The notes: generated from the letters alone by a model not told the origin. DNA of 64,000 nucleotides from Burkholderia sp. WSM2230 (GCF_000472445.1 NZ_AXAJ01000021.1:1-64000), one strand, 5' to 3'. Positions 1-8,346 are shown, counted from the stretch's first letter. Translations and numbers: made by a program.

Positions 1-1242
1 GGCAACAGCACGGATGGTACGGGCGTGATCGTTGACCCGAATGGTTCGATCAATACGTCGGGTAACGGCTCGACCAATATCAGCGGTGACTCGACCAACG
101 GTACCGGCACCGATATCAACGGTTCGATCAACACCACGGACAACGGCACGACCAACATCAGCGGCAACTCGACCGATGGCACTGGCGTGATCGTTGACCC
201 GAATGGTTCGATCAACATTTCCGGCAACGGCTCGACGAACATCTCGGGCGATTTGACCAACGGCAATGGCACGGTGATTGACGGCGATGTAAACGTGACG
301 GACAACGGCACGATCAACATCAGTGGCAACACGACCAATGGCACGGGCGTGATCGTCGATCCGAACGGTTCGATCAACATCTCGGGTAACGGCGCGGCCG
401 ACATCTCGGGCAACTCGACGAACGGCAATGGCACGATCATCGACGGCGACGTGAACACGACTGACAACGGCACGGTCGTGATCATCGACAACGGTACGGT
501 GCTCATCCCGGGCGATAACGGTGGCAGCAACGGCAGCAACGGCAGCAACGGCAGCAACGGCAGCAACGGCAGCAACGGCACCAACGGCGGCACCAACGGC
601 ACCAACGGCGGCAACACCGACGGTGGCAACGGTGGCACTAACGGCGGCGGCAACGGCGACAACACCGGCGGCAGCAACGGCGGCGATACACCTCCGGTCA
701 ACAACGGTGGCAACGTGCCTCCTGTCGACAACGGCGGCGCATCTTCCGTCGGCGGCTCGAACGGCGGCAGCGGCGGCTCTGGCGGCATCGCCGCGGGTGC
801 GATCGGCGCAATTGGCATGGGCGGTGCAGCTGCCTACTTCATGAGCGACATGCTGTCGGCGCACTGGTATCTGGACGCCGGACAGGCGTTGACGCTGGAA
901 GCTGGCGACCCGGTGTTCTGGGCCGATGCCGAGCTGGAGCACGTGACGGTCGACATGACGACGAACTCGGCCGACGTGCAGTTGTTCACGCATGCTGGCG
1001 TGCTGGATCGTCATCTGGCGTACCGCGACGGCGCCGAAGGTGTGAAGCATTTCACGTACGAAGATCCGCAGCAGAAGACGAAGGCGGACCTGTCGGTGAA
1101 CATGCAGACGCACGAGTACTTCTACACGGAAAGCGGCGTGAAGGACGGCAAGGCATACGTGGTCAAGTCGCACGGCTGGCTGAAGATGGGCCTCGCGCCC
1201 ACGGGCAGCACGGTACGCGCCACGATCAAGAGCGCAGCCTGA
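1..1242 (+). CDS. Sequon-rich repetitive secreted protein, C-terminal part (probable TpsA/HMW1-like adhesin)
   Basis: The frame is open from base 1, so the start lies outside the window; 413 residues and the stop at 1240-1242 are visible. The first ~165 residues are a tandem repeat of 54 residues rich in Asn, Gly, Ser, Thr and Ile. They are followed by Gly-Ser-Asn triplet repeats, a Gly/Asn-rich linker, an apolar segment (about 263-281, Gly/Ala/Ile-rich) and a ~130-residue C-terminal domain that I do not recognise. By hand I count about 35 N-X-S/T sequons in the repeat part and none after about residue 265. The next genes encode an FhaC/HMW1B-type transporter and an HMW1C-type N-glucosyltransferase, so by context this is the secreted and glycosylated TpsA partner. 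The TPS secretion domain and any signal peptide would lie upstream and are not seen. It could also be an unrelated repetitive surface protein. Confidence 0.75.
   Translation, partial: GNSTDGTGVIVDPNGSINTSGNGSTNISGDSTNGTGTDINGSINTTDNGTTNISGNSTDGTGVIVDPNGSINISGNGSTNISGDLTNGNGTVIDGDVNVTDNGTINISGNTTNGTGVIVDPNGSINISGNGAADISGNSTNGNGTIIDGDVNTTDNGTVVIIDNGTVLIPGDNGGSNGSNGSNGSNGSNGSNGTNGGTNGTNGGNTDGGNGGTNGGGNGDNTGGSNGGDTPPVNNGGNVPPVDNGGASSVGGSNGGSGGSGGIAAGAIGAIGMGGAAAYFMSDMLSAHWYLDAGQALTLEAGDPVFWADAELEHVTVDMTTNSADVQLFTHAGVLDRHLAYRDGAEGVKHFTYEDPQQKTKADLSVNMQTHEYFYTESGVKDGKAYVVKSHGWLKMGLAPTGSTVRATIKSAA
25..510 (+). repeat. 162-bp tandem repeat (54 residues), about three units
   Basis: Units begin at 25, 187 and 349, each with the codons for V-I-V-D-P-N-G-S-I-N. 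The period is exactly 162 bp and each unit is built of two similar halves of about 27 residues. The third unit diverges at its end. The array probably continues left of the window. Each unit carries around ten N-X-S/T sequons. Confidence 0.9.
523..585 (+). repeat. 9-bp tandem repeat GGCAGCAAC (Gly-Ser-Asn)
   Basis: Six copies of GGCAGCAAC followed by one GGCACCAAC. The unit is a multiple of three, so copy-number change would keep the reading frame. Each unit adds one N-G-S/T sequon. Confidence 0.9.
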
Positions 1243-1357
1243 CGCTCGGATCGCGCCTTGCGCCTGCTGCGAAGCGGGCGTGAGGCACGGTGAGATGGCA
1301 GTCGGTTGATCGCTCTCGCGGGACGATCAACTGACAAATCTCGCAGTTCGTCAATTG

Positions 1358-1387
1358 AAGGCGGTGCCATGTGCACCGCCTTTTTTG
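1358..1387 (+). terminator. Rho-independent terminator after the adhesin-like gene
   Basis: Stem AAGGCGGTGC (1358-1367) pairs with GCACCGCCTT (1373-1382) around a five-base loop and runs into six T. It separates the adhesin-like gene from the transporter gene, so the latter probably has its own promoter. Confidence 0.85.
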
Positions 1388-1731
1388 TTTCGCTTTAAAA
1401 AGCGCTTGGCAGCGGCAACAAATCAAATCCGCGATCAACGCATAAAGACCATCCAAGCATTAAAAAATGGCCGGCCGTCGACTAATTCGGACTATTCCTA
1501 TTTGCATTATCCAAAAGCACAGCGAATTTTCCTGCGATCCAAGTCTAGCACAGCAAAAAGTCCAACCCTACTCCGAAAACTTTTTTGCGATGCTCAGAGT
1601 TTTTTTGGAATAGTCCTATTCGCTTCGAATCGCCGGACTCTTAATCTCTTATTCATGGGGCGACGCAGTTTCGGCACAAATTCCGTAAATCGTGACGCCA
1701 TGGTATTTGATCTGAGTTCAGGGTTAATTAA
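1388..1731. other. AT-rich intergenic region before the transporter gene
   Basis: No gene is seen. This stretch is clearly richer in A/T than its surroundings. It has T tracts at 1581-1586 and 1600-1606, an A6 tract near 1462, a short palindrome (1391-1404) and the 10-mer GGACTATTCC at 1489-1498 repeated in inverted orientation (GGAATAGTCC) at 1607-1616. It probably holds the promoter of the transporter-glycosyltransferase genes; no clean -35/-10 pair was identified. Confidence 0.5.
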
Positions 1732-3414
1732 ATGTTGTGGCGCAAAAACGAAGTAAATCGGCAGATCACTCGCGCAATGTGGGTGCTGCCGCTGCTGATG
1801 GCAGGAGTCGCTCACGCGGAGCCTGTCGCAACTATGAGCGCAGGCCTCGCAGCGGCCCAGGCAGATGTAGCGTTCAAGGTCATTCCCGCGGGTAGCCGCG
1901 ACGAATCAACGATGATCACGCTGCTGCGCGACAAGGCAGCAACGCTCGGTAATGTCCCCGCCAATCTCGCCGATGTGAACCGCTGGTCGGACCGTCTAAC
2001 GGACGCGCTGCGTCAAGGCGGCTTTCCGGTCGTCCAGGTCTTGATGACCGATGACGACTGGCGTGCTGCCCAAAAGGGCGCTGCTCCTGTGTTCACCGTG
2101 TATCCGGGCCGAATCCGCAAGATCGTGGTCCAGAACAAGTCGCGCGTCGACGACGCCCGCTTGCAGCGTCTCATCTCACGCGCGTTGTGCCACGGCGATC
2201 AGGTCAACGGCGTCTGCATGTTGAGCATGCCGCGCCTCGAACGCGCCACGCAGCTGCTGCAGGACGTGCCCGGTGTCGCCATCGAAAAAGCCCCGCAGTT
2301 TTCGCCGGGCGGAGGCGTGGGCGATATCGAAGTGACATTCAGCATTGCTGCAAAAGGCAAGCCGATGCAGGCCGACCTCATCATGGACAACCAGGGCATC
2401 GAGTCCACGGGCAGCTATCGTTTTGGCGTCACCGCCTCCGGCAACAACTACTTTGGCGCCGGCGAGAGCTACGCATTCACGCTCATGGGCACCGACAAGA
2501 AGATGTGGACGGGCTCGCTGACCGGCAGCGTGCCGATCTTCGACGATGGCCTGCGTCTGACCGGCGGCGTCACGCGCCAGCAGTACACGATCAACGCGGG
2601 TACCCCGGTCGCGGGTGTCGCCACCACGGGTCAGGCAGGCGTGCTTTATCCGTTCATGCGTGGTCTGGATGCCAATGTCTGGGGCGCCGCGTCTGTCCTG
2701 CATAGCCAGGCCGCGACGACCTACAAGGACTACGGCTTCGCCTCGCACAGCACGCTCGACTCTGTGCGTTTTTCCGTGCAAGCCGACAACGGCGATCGTC
2801 CGCAGCAACTGCGCACCAACATTTTGAGCGGGCAGGCAGCGTTGACGATTGGTCATCAGCGCAACGACGACGCCGCGTTGGACGCCGGTCCCCACCGCGC
2901 GGGCAACTACGCGAAGCTGACCGGTTTCGGCTTCGGCACCTACGCGCTCACGCGCAGCGGCAATCTCTTCCTGACCGGACGGGTCAACTCGCAACTGGCG
3001 AGCCGCAACCTCGACTCAAGCGAAAAGCTCACCGCCGGCGGTCCCGACGCCGTCCGCGCCTATCGCGCCGACGAAGTGTCGTTCGACGAAGGTGTCGTCA
3101 TCAACGCCGGCCTGTACGAGCGCTTCCCCGTTGCGACCGGCCACCAGCTTCAGCTGGGCGTTTTCTCCGACTTCGCCATCGGCCGCGTGAATCACTCGCC
3201 GTGGGCCAATTGGGAACAGAGCTACGTCGGAGTGCCGGGTGTCACTAATACCCGCACGCTGGCGGGCTATGGCGCGAGCGTCGACTGGCTTACGCCGATC
3301 GGTGCAACCGTCTCGGCATCGGTATCCAAACCCTATGGCTTTTCATCGGCCTCTTGGGTCGAGCCCGGCAAGAAGCCCCTCCAGTACTGGCTGTCGGTTA
3401 CCTGGAAACACTAA
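1732..3414 (+). CDS. Two-partner secretion transporter, FhaC/ShlB/HMW1B (TpsB) family
   Basis: 560 residues, usual for TpsB outer-membrane pores that export a TpsA partner from the periplasm. Residues 1-29 look like a signal peptide (apolar run, cleavage after A-H-A). A POTRA-like region follows (about 35-190, with the segment VYPGRIRKIVVQNKSRVDD), then a C-terminal beta-barrel of alternating polar and apolar strands ending in an aromatic strand (LSVTWKH). The conserved loop-6 signature, normally V-R-G-Y, appears as V-R-A-Y at 441-444 after LTAGGPDA. The gene lies 77 bp before the N-glucosyltransferase gene, matching the HMW1B-HMW1C order. Family assignment is firm; the substrate is inferred from position. 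Confidence 0.88.
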   Translation: MLWRKNEVNRQITRAMWVLPLLMAGVAHAEPVATMSAGLAAAQADVAFKVIPAGSRDESTMITLLRDKAATLGNVPANLADVNRWSDRLTDALRQGGFPVVQVLMTDDDWRAAQKGAAPVFTVYPGRIRKIVVQNKSRVDDARLQRLISRALCHGDQVNGVCMLSMPRLERATQLLQDVPGVAIEKAPQFSPGGGVGDIEVTFSIAAKGKPMQADLIMDNQGIESTGSYRFGVTASGNNYFGAGESYAFTLMGTDKKMWTGSLTGSVPIFDDGLRLTGGVTRQQYTINAGTPVAGVATTGQAGVLYPFMRGLDANVWGAASVLHSQAATTYKDYGFASHSTLDSVRFSVQADNGDRPQQLRTNILSGQAALTIGHQRNDDAALDAGPHRAGNYAKLTGFGFGTYALTRSGNLFLTGRVNSQLASRNLDSSEKLTAGGPDAVRAYRADEVSFDEGVVINAGLYERFPVATGHQLQLGVFSDFAIGRVNHSPWANWEQSYVGVPGVTNTRTLAGYGASVDWLTPIGATVSASVSKPYGFSSASWVEPGKKPLQYWLSVTWKH

Positions 3415-3491
3415 CTGTCGACGGCGCCTTTTGCCTTTTGCGCCGATCACTTCATCGTAAGCAATACGTTATTCCTCCCAGAGAGAGTCTC

Positions 3492-5330
3492 ATGAAATTC
3501 AGCATCAACAAGTTCGAATATCTTTGCTATCGCCGCGAACACGAGAAGGCGAGCCGTGAACTGCTGCAACTGCTCAACAAGATCGATCAACATTACGGCA
3601 TCCTGATGGATGTCGACGTATGGGCGCAGTCCAACGAAGCGCAGGACATCATGGACGATCACCTGCTCGCGCGTCTCACATCCGCGATCACGAGTCTCGT
3701 GACCGATCCGAAGTTCACGTTCTCCGAAGCGGGCATTGCGCGCACGGTGTTGTTCCAGCGTTGGCTCGCTGCCATGTTTGCCGCCAGCCCGTTCCGCAAC
3801 GCCGATCACATTCTCCGTTCGCTTGGCGTTAATGAAGACGCGCGCCACGCCATCGAGCTGCGCAACAGCGAAGTCCGCAAGTTCCAGCTATTTTATTTGC
3901 CGGAATCGGAAGTCCGTCTCGACTGGGACGCGCTGTGGAACCTCGACAAGAAAATGGCAGCGTCGCTCGCGATGACCATCATGTCGTCGCGCTTCCTCGG
4001 CACGCCCTCGGCGCATCAGAAGCGCGAATTGCTGTTGCGCTGGTTGCCGGAACGGCTCGAGCAGATCGAGAGCATCGATTCTCTGCCGATGGGTGTCCTG
4101 CACGACGTCTACATGCACTGCAGCTACGCGGACTTGCCGTCCAAGCACGACATCAAGAAGCCGATCAACGCGTTGATCCGCCGCAAGCTCGAAGCACTCG
4201 GAATCGCCGACGTGAAGCGCGAGCCGGCCAAAGTGGAAGGCGAGAAGCCGGTCGTGCTGGTCGTGCTCGAGTGGTTCTCCAAGAATCATTCGATCTACCG
4301 TACGCATTCGCAGACCCTCGTCGCGATGCGTGACAAGTTCCATCTGGTGGGCATGGGCTACGACGGTCGCGTTGACGAGGCCGGCAAAGCGGTATTCCAC
4401 GAGTTCATTCCTTTCGAGGGCGCGAACGTGTGGGAAGTCGCGCGTCAGGTGCGTGACATGAGCGAAGCGCGCAACGCGCAGATGATGTACATGCCCAGCG
4501 TCGGCATGTTCCCGATCACCATGGTCATGGCGTGCTTCCGCGTCGCGCCGCTGCAATTGATGGCTTTGGGCCATCCGGCCACGACCCACGGCCACGCTAT
4601 GGACTATGTGGTGGTGGAAGAAGACTACGTCGGCGACGAAGCCTGCTTTAGCGAGAAGCTGCTGAAGCTGCCTTCTGACGGCATGCCGTACCGCGCCCCG
4701 GCGGCCATGCTCGAGCTGAATCTGCCGACTGAAAAAGCGCCGTCGAACGTAGTCAGGATCGCGGTGGCAGGCACGACGATCAAGCTGAACCCCGGTTTCC
4801 TCAACACCTGTGCCGCGATCGCTCGCGAAGCCAGTGTGCCGGTCGAGTTCCATTTCCTCGTGGGCCAGGCAACGGGTCTCGTGTTTCCGCAAGTGCGCAA
4901 TCTGATTCGTCGGTTGCTCGGAAAGAACGCCGTCGTGCACAAGCATCAGGGCTACGCCGGTTACATGAACGTGATTGCCGGTTGCGACCTGTTCCTCAAT
5001 CCGTTCCCGTTCGGCAACACGAATGGAATCGTGGATACGGTGTGGGCCGGGCTCGTCGGTGTCTGCAAGACCGGCCGCGAAGTGCATGAGCATATCGACG
5101 AAGGCATGTTCCGCCGCCTCGGTTTTCCGAAGTGGACTATCACCAAAACGAACGATGAGTACAAAGCCTCTGCGTTGCGCCTGATCGAAAACGTACAGGA
5201 GCGTCGCGAGCTGGCTGCGTCGCTGGCTGGTCCGAAGGCCATTGAGAAGCTGATTTTCCAGGGCCGCCCGGAAATTCTAGGTGAGCGCATGCAAACGCTG
5301 TGGCTCGACAAGATGCATCAGGTGCAGTGA
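3492..5330 (+). CDS. HMW1C-like protein N-glucosyltransferase (GT41 family)
   Basis: 612 residues, close to the ~620 of the Actinobacillus enzyme. Family enzymes act in the cytoplasm, moving a hexose from a UDP-sugar to Asn in N-X-S/T sequons of adhesins. The start is ATG 3492 after AGAGAG. Conserved blocks include GHPATTHGHAMDYVVVEEDY (about 360-380), GTTIKLNP, NPFPFGNTNGIVD and VCKTGREVHEHIDEG. Residues recalled as functionally important in the Actinobacillus enzyme (K441, H495, N521, D525) match K431, H485, N511 and D515 here, all offset by exactly ten, so the active site looks intact. It sits between a TpsB gene and a methyltransferase-glycosyltransferase gene, as expected for an adhesin-modifying enzyme. 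Activity and donor sugar are inferred from the family. Confidence 0.93.
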   Translation: MKFSINKFEYLCYRREHEKASRELLQLLNKIDQHYGILMDVDVWAQSNEAQDIMDDHLLARLTSAITSLVTDPKFTFSEAGIARTVLFQRWLAAMFAASPFRNADHILRSLGVNEDARHAIELRNSEVRKFQLFYLPESEVRLDWDALWNLDKKMAASLAMTIMSSRFLGTPSAHQKRELLLRWLPERLEQIESIDSLPMGVLHDVYMHCSYADLPSKHDIKKPINALIRRKLEALGIADVKREPAKVEGEKPVVLVVLEWFSKNHSIYRTHSQTLVAMRDKFHLVGMGYDGRVDEAGKAVFHEFIPFEGANVWEVARQVRDMSEARNAQMMYMPSVGMFPITMVMACFRVAPLQLMALGHPATTHGHAMDYVVVEEDYVGDEACFSEKLLKLPSDGMPYRAPAAMLELNLPTEKAPSNVVRIAVAGTTIKLNPGFLNTCAAIAREASVPVEFHFLVGQATGLVFPQVRNLIRRLLGKNAVVHKHQGYAGYMNVIAGCDLFLNPFPFGNTNGIVDTVWAGLVGVCKTGREVHEHIDEGMFRRLGFPKWTITKTNDEYKASALRLIENVQERRELAASLAGPKAIEKLIFQGRPEILGERMQTLWLDKMHQVQ

Positions 5331-5337
5331 GGCGAGC

Positions 5338-7098
5338 ATGAACGAGACCAGTAAATCCGCGATGCGCCGTGCGCGCGATCCCGCCTTCCAGCAGCACTAC
5401 TTCGTGGGCAAGGGTATCGATATCGGCGCAGGAGACGATCCGCTCAACGCTCACGCGCATGTGTTCCCGCGCGTGACGGAGATCGTGTCATGGGACAAGG
5501 CGCAGGGCGACGCTCTGCGCATGGCAGGCGCGCAGGACGCATCGTTCGACTTCGTGCATTCCAGTCACTGCCTCGAACATATCGCCAATCCTTTTCAGGC
5601 TCTCGCCAGATGGCTTGAACTGCTGAAGCCGGGCGGCTATGCAATTCTGACCGTGCCCGACGAAGATCTGTATGAAAAGGCCAAGTGGCCGAGTCCCTTT
5701 AATCGCGAGCACAAGGTCAGTTTCACGATCTGCAAGCCGGAGAAGACGCTGCCGGGTTCGGTGAACGTGCTCGATCTGGTGTGTGCCTTTTCGCCGATTG
5801 CGTCATGCGAGCGGGTCTCGTTGGTGCGCGAGAACTACGACGAGCGGCGCGCGAGTGTCGACCAGACGGCGCGTGGCCTTGCCGAATGCGCAATCGAAAT
5901 CGTTCTGCGCAAACGCGCGGTGCCGAGCGCGCGTGAAATGATGGACGTCGCCGCAAAAGCGCGCGACGCACAGGAAAGCCTGCGCGCCTGGCAACTCGCG
6001 CTGAAGTCGTATCCGTATCGCTTCGACGTCTATCACGGTGCAATGCTCGCCTGGCTGCGCTGGGATCTGATCGACGCTATCGACGACTTGTGGGCTCGCT
6101 GCATCGAATGTTTGCCTGATCAGCATTTGCCGCGCCTCTATCACGCGCTGCACACCATCGCGCGCGGCAAGCTGCGGGAAGGCTTCCAGACACGCGAATC
6201 GTGGATGAGCAAGTTCGGCTGGCAGCGCCGCACGAAAGCCCCACCGCCGTCGACCATCCCCGCGTGGGCCGGCGAGCGGCTCGACGGAAAGTCGATCGTT
6301 ATCTGGAGCGAGTTCGGTCTGGGCGACGAAATCTTCTTTCTGCGCTTCGCACGGATTCTTCGCGAGCGTTGCGGCGCTGCACGTGTTTCGGTGGTTTGTC
6401 AGGCGCCGCTCGTCACGCTGTTCGAGCGCTCAAAAGAAGCTGACGCGGTGTTCAACGTGGCGCAGGCGGCCGATTTGCCGCAGCACGACTACTGGGCCTA
6501 TCCGCATGCGATTCCCGCTCATATCGACCTCGACCTGGAAGCGCTGCCACAGGCCGTGCCCTTCCTGCATGCGCCTGGAACGACCGCTTTCGCCGCGCTC
6601 AAGGAGAGCAAAGCGAAGCTCAAGGTGGGCGTCGCGTTCAAGGGCGCGCCTACGCATGAGAACGACAAGCAGCGGTCGCTGCCGTCTCTCTCTGTGCTGG
6701 ACGATCTCTTCAAGATCGAAGACGTCGAGTTCTTCAGTCTGCAAAAAGGGGCGGGCGCCGAAGAAGCCGCGGACTATGCGAAGCGCCTCGCGAACTTCCA
6801 TGACGTCGGCGCTTCACTGAGCAGCATGGACGAGACCGCCAACGCGATCGCCGCACTCGACGTGGTGTTGACCGTCGATACGTCCGTCGCCCATGTCGCG
6901 GCCGCGATGGGCAAGCCGACATGGTTGATGCTGCCGTTTTTCGGCGACTGGCGCTGGCATTACACGCGCACCGACAGTCCGTGGTATCCCAGCATGCGTC
7001 TCTTTCGCAGGCTTGCGGGCAGCGACTGGTCGGAGGTGGTGGCACGGCTTCGCGGCCGGCTGCTGATGGCGCTGCAATCCGACGGCGCCGAGCTATAA
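5338..7098 (+). CDS. Fusion of SAM-dependent methyltransferase and GT9-like glycosyltransferase
   Basis: 586 residues, starting 7 bp after the N-glucosyltransferase stop and therefore almost certainly co-translated. Residues 1-190 form a class I methyltransferase: GIDIGAGDDPL (26-36, SAM loop), LEHI (79-82) and LKPGGYAILTVPD. A helical, TPR-like middle (about 195-300) follows. The C-terminal part resembles the heptosyltransferase-like (GT9) domains found behind TPR proteins: SEFGLGDEIFFLRFA from residue 324 and D-T-S-V-A-H at 514-519 with a MGKPTWLMLPFFGDWRW-type ending. A plausible role is to extend and/or methylate the Asn-linked hexose added by the upstream enzyme; that is inference. It could instead act on another glycan. 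No signal peptide is seen, so it is cytoplasmic. Confidence 0.8.
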   Translation: MNETSKSAMRRARDPAFQQHYFVGKGIDIGAGDDPLNAHAHVFPRVTEIVSWDKAQGDALRMAGAQDASFDFVHSSHCLEHIANPFQALARWLELLKPGGYAILTVPDEDLYEKAKWPSPFNREHKVSFTICKPEKTLPGSVNVLDLVCAFSPIASCERVSLVRENYDERRASVDQTARGLAECAIEIVLRKRAVPSAREMMDVAAKARDAQESLRAWQLALKSYPYRFDVYHGAMLAWLRWDLIDAIDDLWARCIECLPDQHLPRLYHALHTIARGKLREGFQTRESWMSKFGWQRRTKAPPPSTIPAWAGERLDGKSIVIWSEFGLGDEIFFLRFARILRERCGAARVSVVCQAPLVTLFERSKEADAVFNVAQAADLPQHDYWAYPHAIPAHIDLDLEALPQAVPFLHAPGTTAFAALKESKAKLKVGVAFKGAPTHENDKQRSLPSLSVLDDLFKIEDVEFFSLQKGAGAEEAADYAKRLANFHDVGASLSSMDETANAIAALDVVLTVDTSVAHVAAAMGKPTWLMLPFFGDWRWHYTRTDSPWYPSMRLFRRLAGSDWSEVVARLRGRLLMALQSDGAEL

Positions 7099-7132
7099 GA
7101 GCCTCTCTTCGTCGCATAGGGCAGGCACAATC

Positions 7133-7170
7133 GCAAAACGGGCTCCGCAAGGAGCCCGTTTCGTTTTGCG
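7133..7170 (+). terminator. Terminator after the glycosylation genes
   Basis: Stem AACGGGCTCC (7137-7146) pairs with GGAGCCCGTT (7151-7160) around GCAA. Outer CGCAAAA/TTTTGCG bases extend it. It lies between the convergent glycosyltransferase and hexR genes and may work in both directions. Confidence 0.8.
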
Positions 7171-7211
7171 TTCGAGAAAACGAAGCGGCGCGTCCCCTGC
7201 TAACCAGGAGT

Positions 7212-8057
7212 TCACGCCTCCGCGCCAATCCTTCTGCGCGAAATGAGCTCCTTCGCGCCAGCCAGCTTTTCCGCGAGCTGCGGCCCGCGCTTCAATGCGA
7301 CTCCCACAGCAAGAATGTCGCCGATCGCGAGGTGCGACGTGCGCGAGGTCATCGGCGAAAAGATGTCGGTGTCTTCGTCGACATTGGCGAATAGTCCGAC
7401 CGACGCAATCCGTGCGAGCGGCGAATTGCCGTGCGTGATGGCGATCACTTTGGCGCCGCCCGCCACGGCCGACTTCGCGGCATCCACGATATCCCGCGTG
7501 CGCCCGGTGTTCGAAATGGCGACCACGACGTCGCCTTCACCCAGCATTGCCGCCGACATCAGGAAGGTGTGCGGATCGGAATAGGCGACGCTCGGCATGC
7601 CGAGCCGGAAGAACTTGTGCTGCATGTCGAGCGCGGCGATGCCCGAGCCGCCCGCGCCGTAGAACTCGATCCGCTTTGCCTGCGCGAGCACCTCGATGGC
7701 GGCCGCGACGCTATCCGTCGACAGATTGTTGCGCACCTGGATCAGCGCACCGATTGTGCGGTCGAGCACCTTCGCGGCGACGCCGGGCGGCGGCTCGTCG
7801 GGGCGGACGTCGCGATAGACGGCCGGCACTTCGGTGGCGATTCCCTGCGCGAGCCGGATCTTGAACTCGCGAAACCCCGAAAAGCCGAGCGCATGGCAGA
7901 ACCGCGCGATGGTCGGCTGGCTCACACCCGCGCGGGCCGCGACTTCCGTCATCGAGAGGTCAAGCACTTCGCGCGGCGCTTCGATTACGTAGTCGGCGAG
8001 CTTGCGCTCGGACGGGCGCAATTGCTCGCGCATCTCTTCGACTTGGGACAGCATCAT
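7212..8057 (-). CDS. hexR: HexR, RpiR-family repressor of Entner-Doudoroff genes
   Basis: 281 residues from ATG 8057; a longer in-frame opening exists but the family begins at this Met. The N-terminus is an RpiR-type helix-turn-helix (SMTEVAARAGVSQPTIARF). The C-terminus is a SIS sugar-phosphate domain with GAGGSGIA and an AISNTGRTRD loop. HexR proteins repress edd, eda and related genes and are released by KDPG. The gene diverges from edd, and two TGTAGTTTTT(G/C)TAC sites lie between them, one next to each gene, supporting repression of edd and autoregulation. Divergent placement makes HexR much more likely than another RpiR paralogue. Confidence 0.9.
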   Translation of the reverse strand: MMLSQVEEMREQLRPSERKLADYVIEAPREVLDLSMTEVAARAGVSQPTIARFCHALGFSGFREFKIRLAQGIATEVPAVYRDVRPDEPPPGVAAKVLDRTIGALIQVRNNLSTDSVAAAIEVLAQAKRIEFYGAGGSGIAALDMQHKFFRLGMPSVAYSDPHTFLMSAAMLGEGDVVVAISNTGRTRDIVDAAKSAVAGGAKVIAITHGNSPLARIASVGLFANVDEDTDIFSPMTSRTSHLAIGDILAVGVALKRGPQLAEKLAGAKELISRRRIGAEA

Positions 8058-8111
8058 TGGAAGACTCGCACTATGCTGAAGAATGCGTGGACTATAGCTG
8101 ATAGCCGGCAA

Positions 8112-8126
8112 GGTACAAAAACTACA
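8112..8126 (-). promoter_or_regulatory. HexR-like operator near hexR
   Basis: The minus strand reads TGTAGTTTTTGTACC, with GTAG facing GTAC across five T. It is nearly identical to the site at 8243-8257 and lies 55 bp upstream of the hexR start, so it probably mediates autoregulation. Confidence 0.65.
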
Positions 8127-8242
8127 TTTGCGCCGTAGGTGTTATCCCTAGGTCAAACGAGATTTCCGCCGCAATCCCGCCCATCAAGCGTTTGCGGCCT
8201 GATCTCGATGTCGCAGCGCAGCAGGAATCCGGATTGCGGTCG

Positions 8243-8257
8243 TGTAGTTTTTCTACT
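8243..8257 (+). promoter_or_regulatory. HexR-like operator near edd
   Basis: TGTAGTTTTTCTACT: GTAG and CTAC form a perfect inverted repeat around TTTTT, the form expected of a HexR operator. It lies about 90 bp upstream of the edd start codon. Confidence 0.7.
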
Positions 8258-8346
8258 AACATTGCCGACGTCGGTTGGTCCGACTTCCCGCGATACCTAC
8301 CTGGCATAGTGCCCACGCGCCTGCCGCCAGCGACGAAGGAGCTCAG

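Noticed and set aside
1..585. CRISPR array
   Set aside because: The repeats are contiguous coding units without spacers and keep an open frame.
521..844. Ala/Thr-rich open frame in the repeats
   Set aside because: An off-frame reading of the GGCAGCAAC repeat and linker.
1..7170. Horizontally acquired island with mobile genes
   Set aside because: No integrase, transposase, tRNA or att-like repeat in view; the left border lies outside the window, so transfer cannot be judged.
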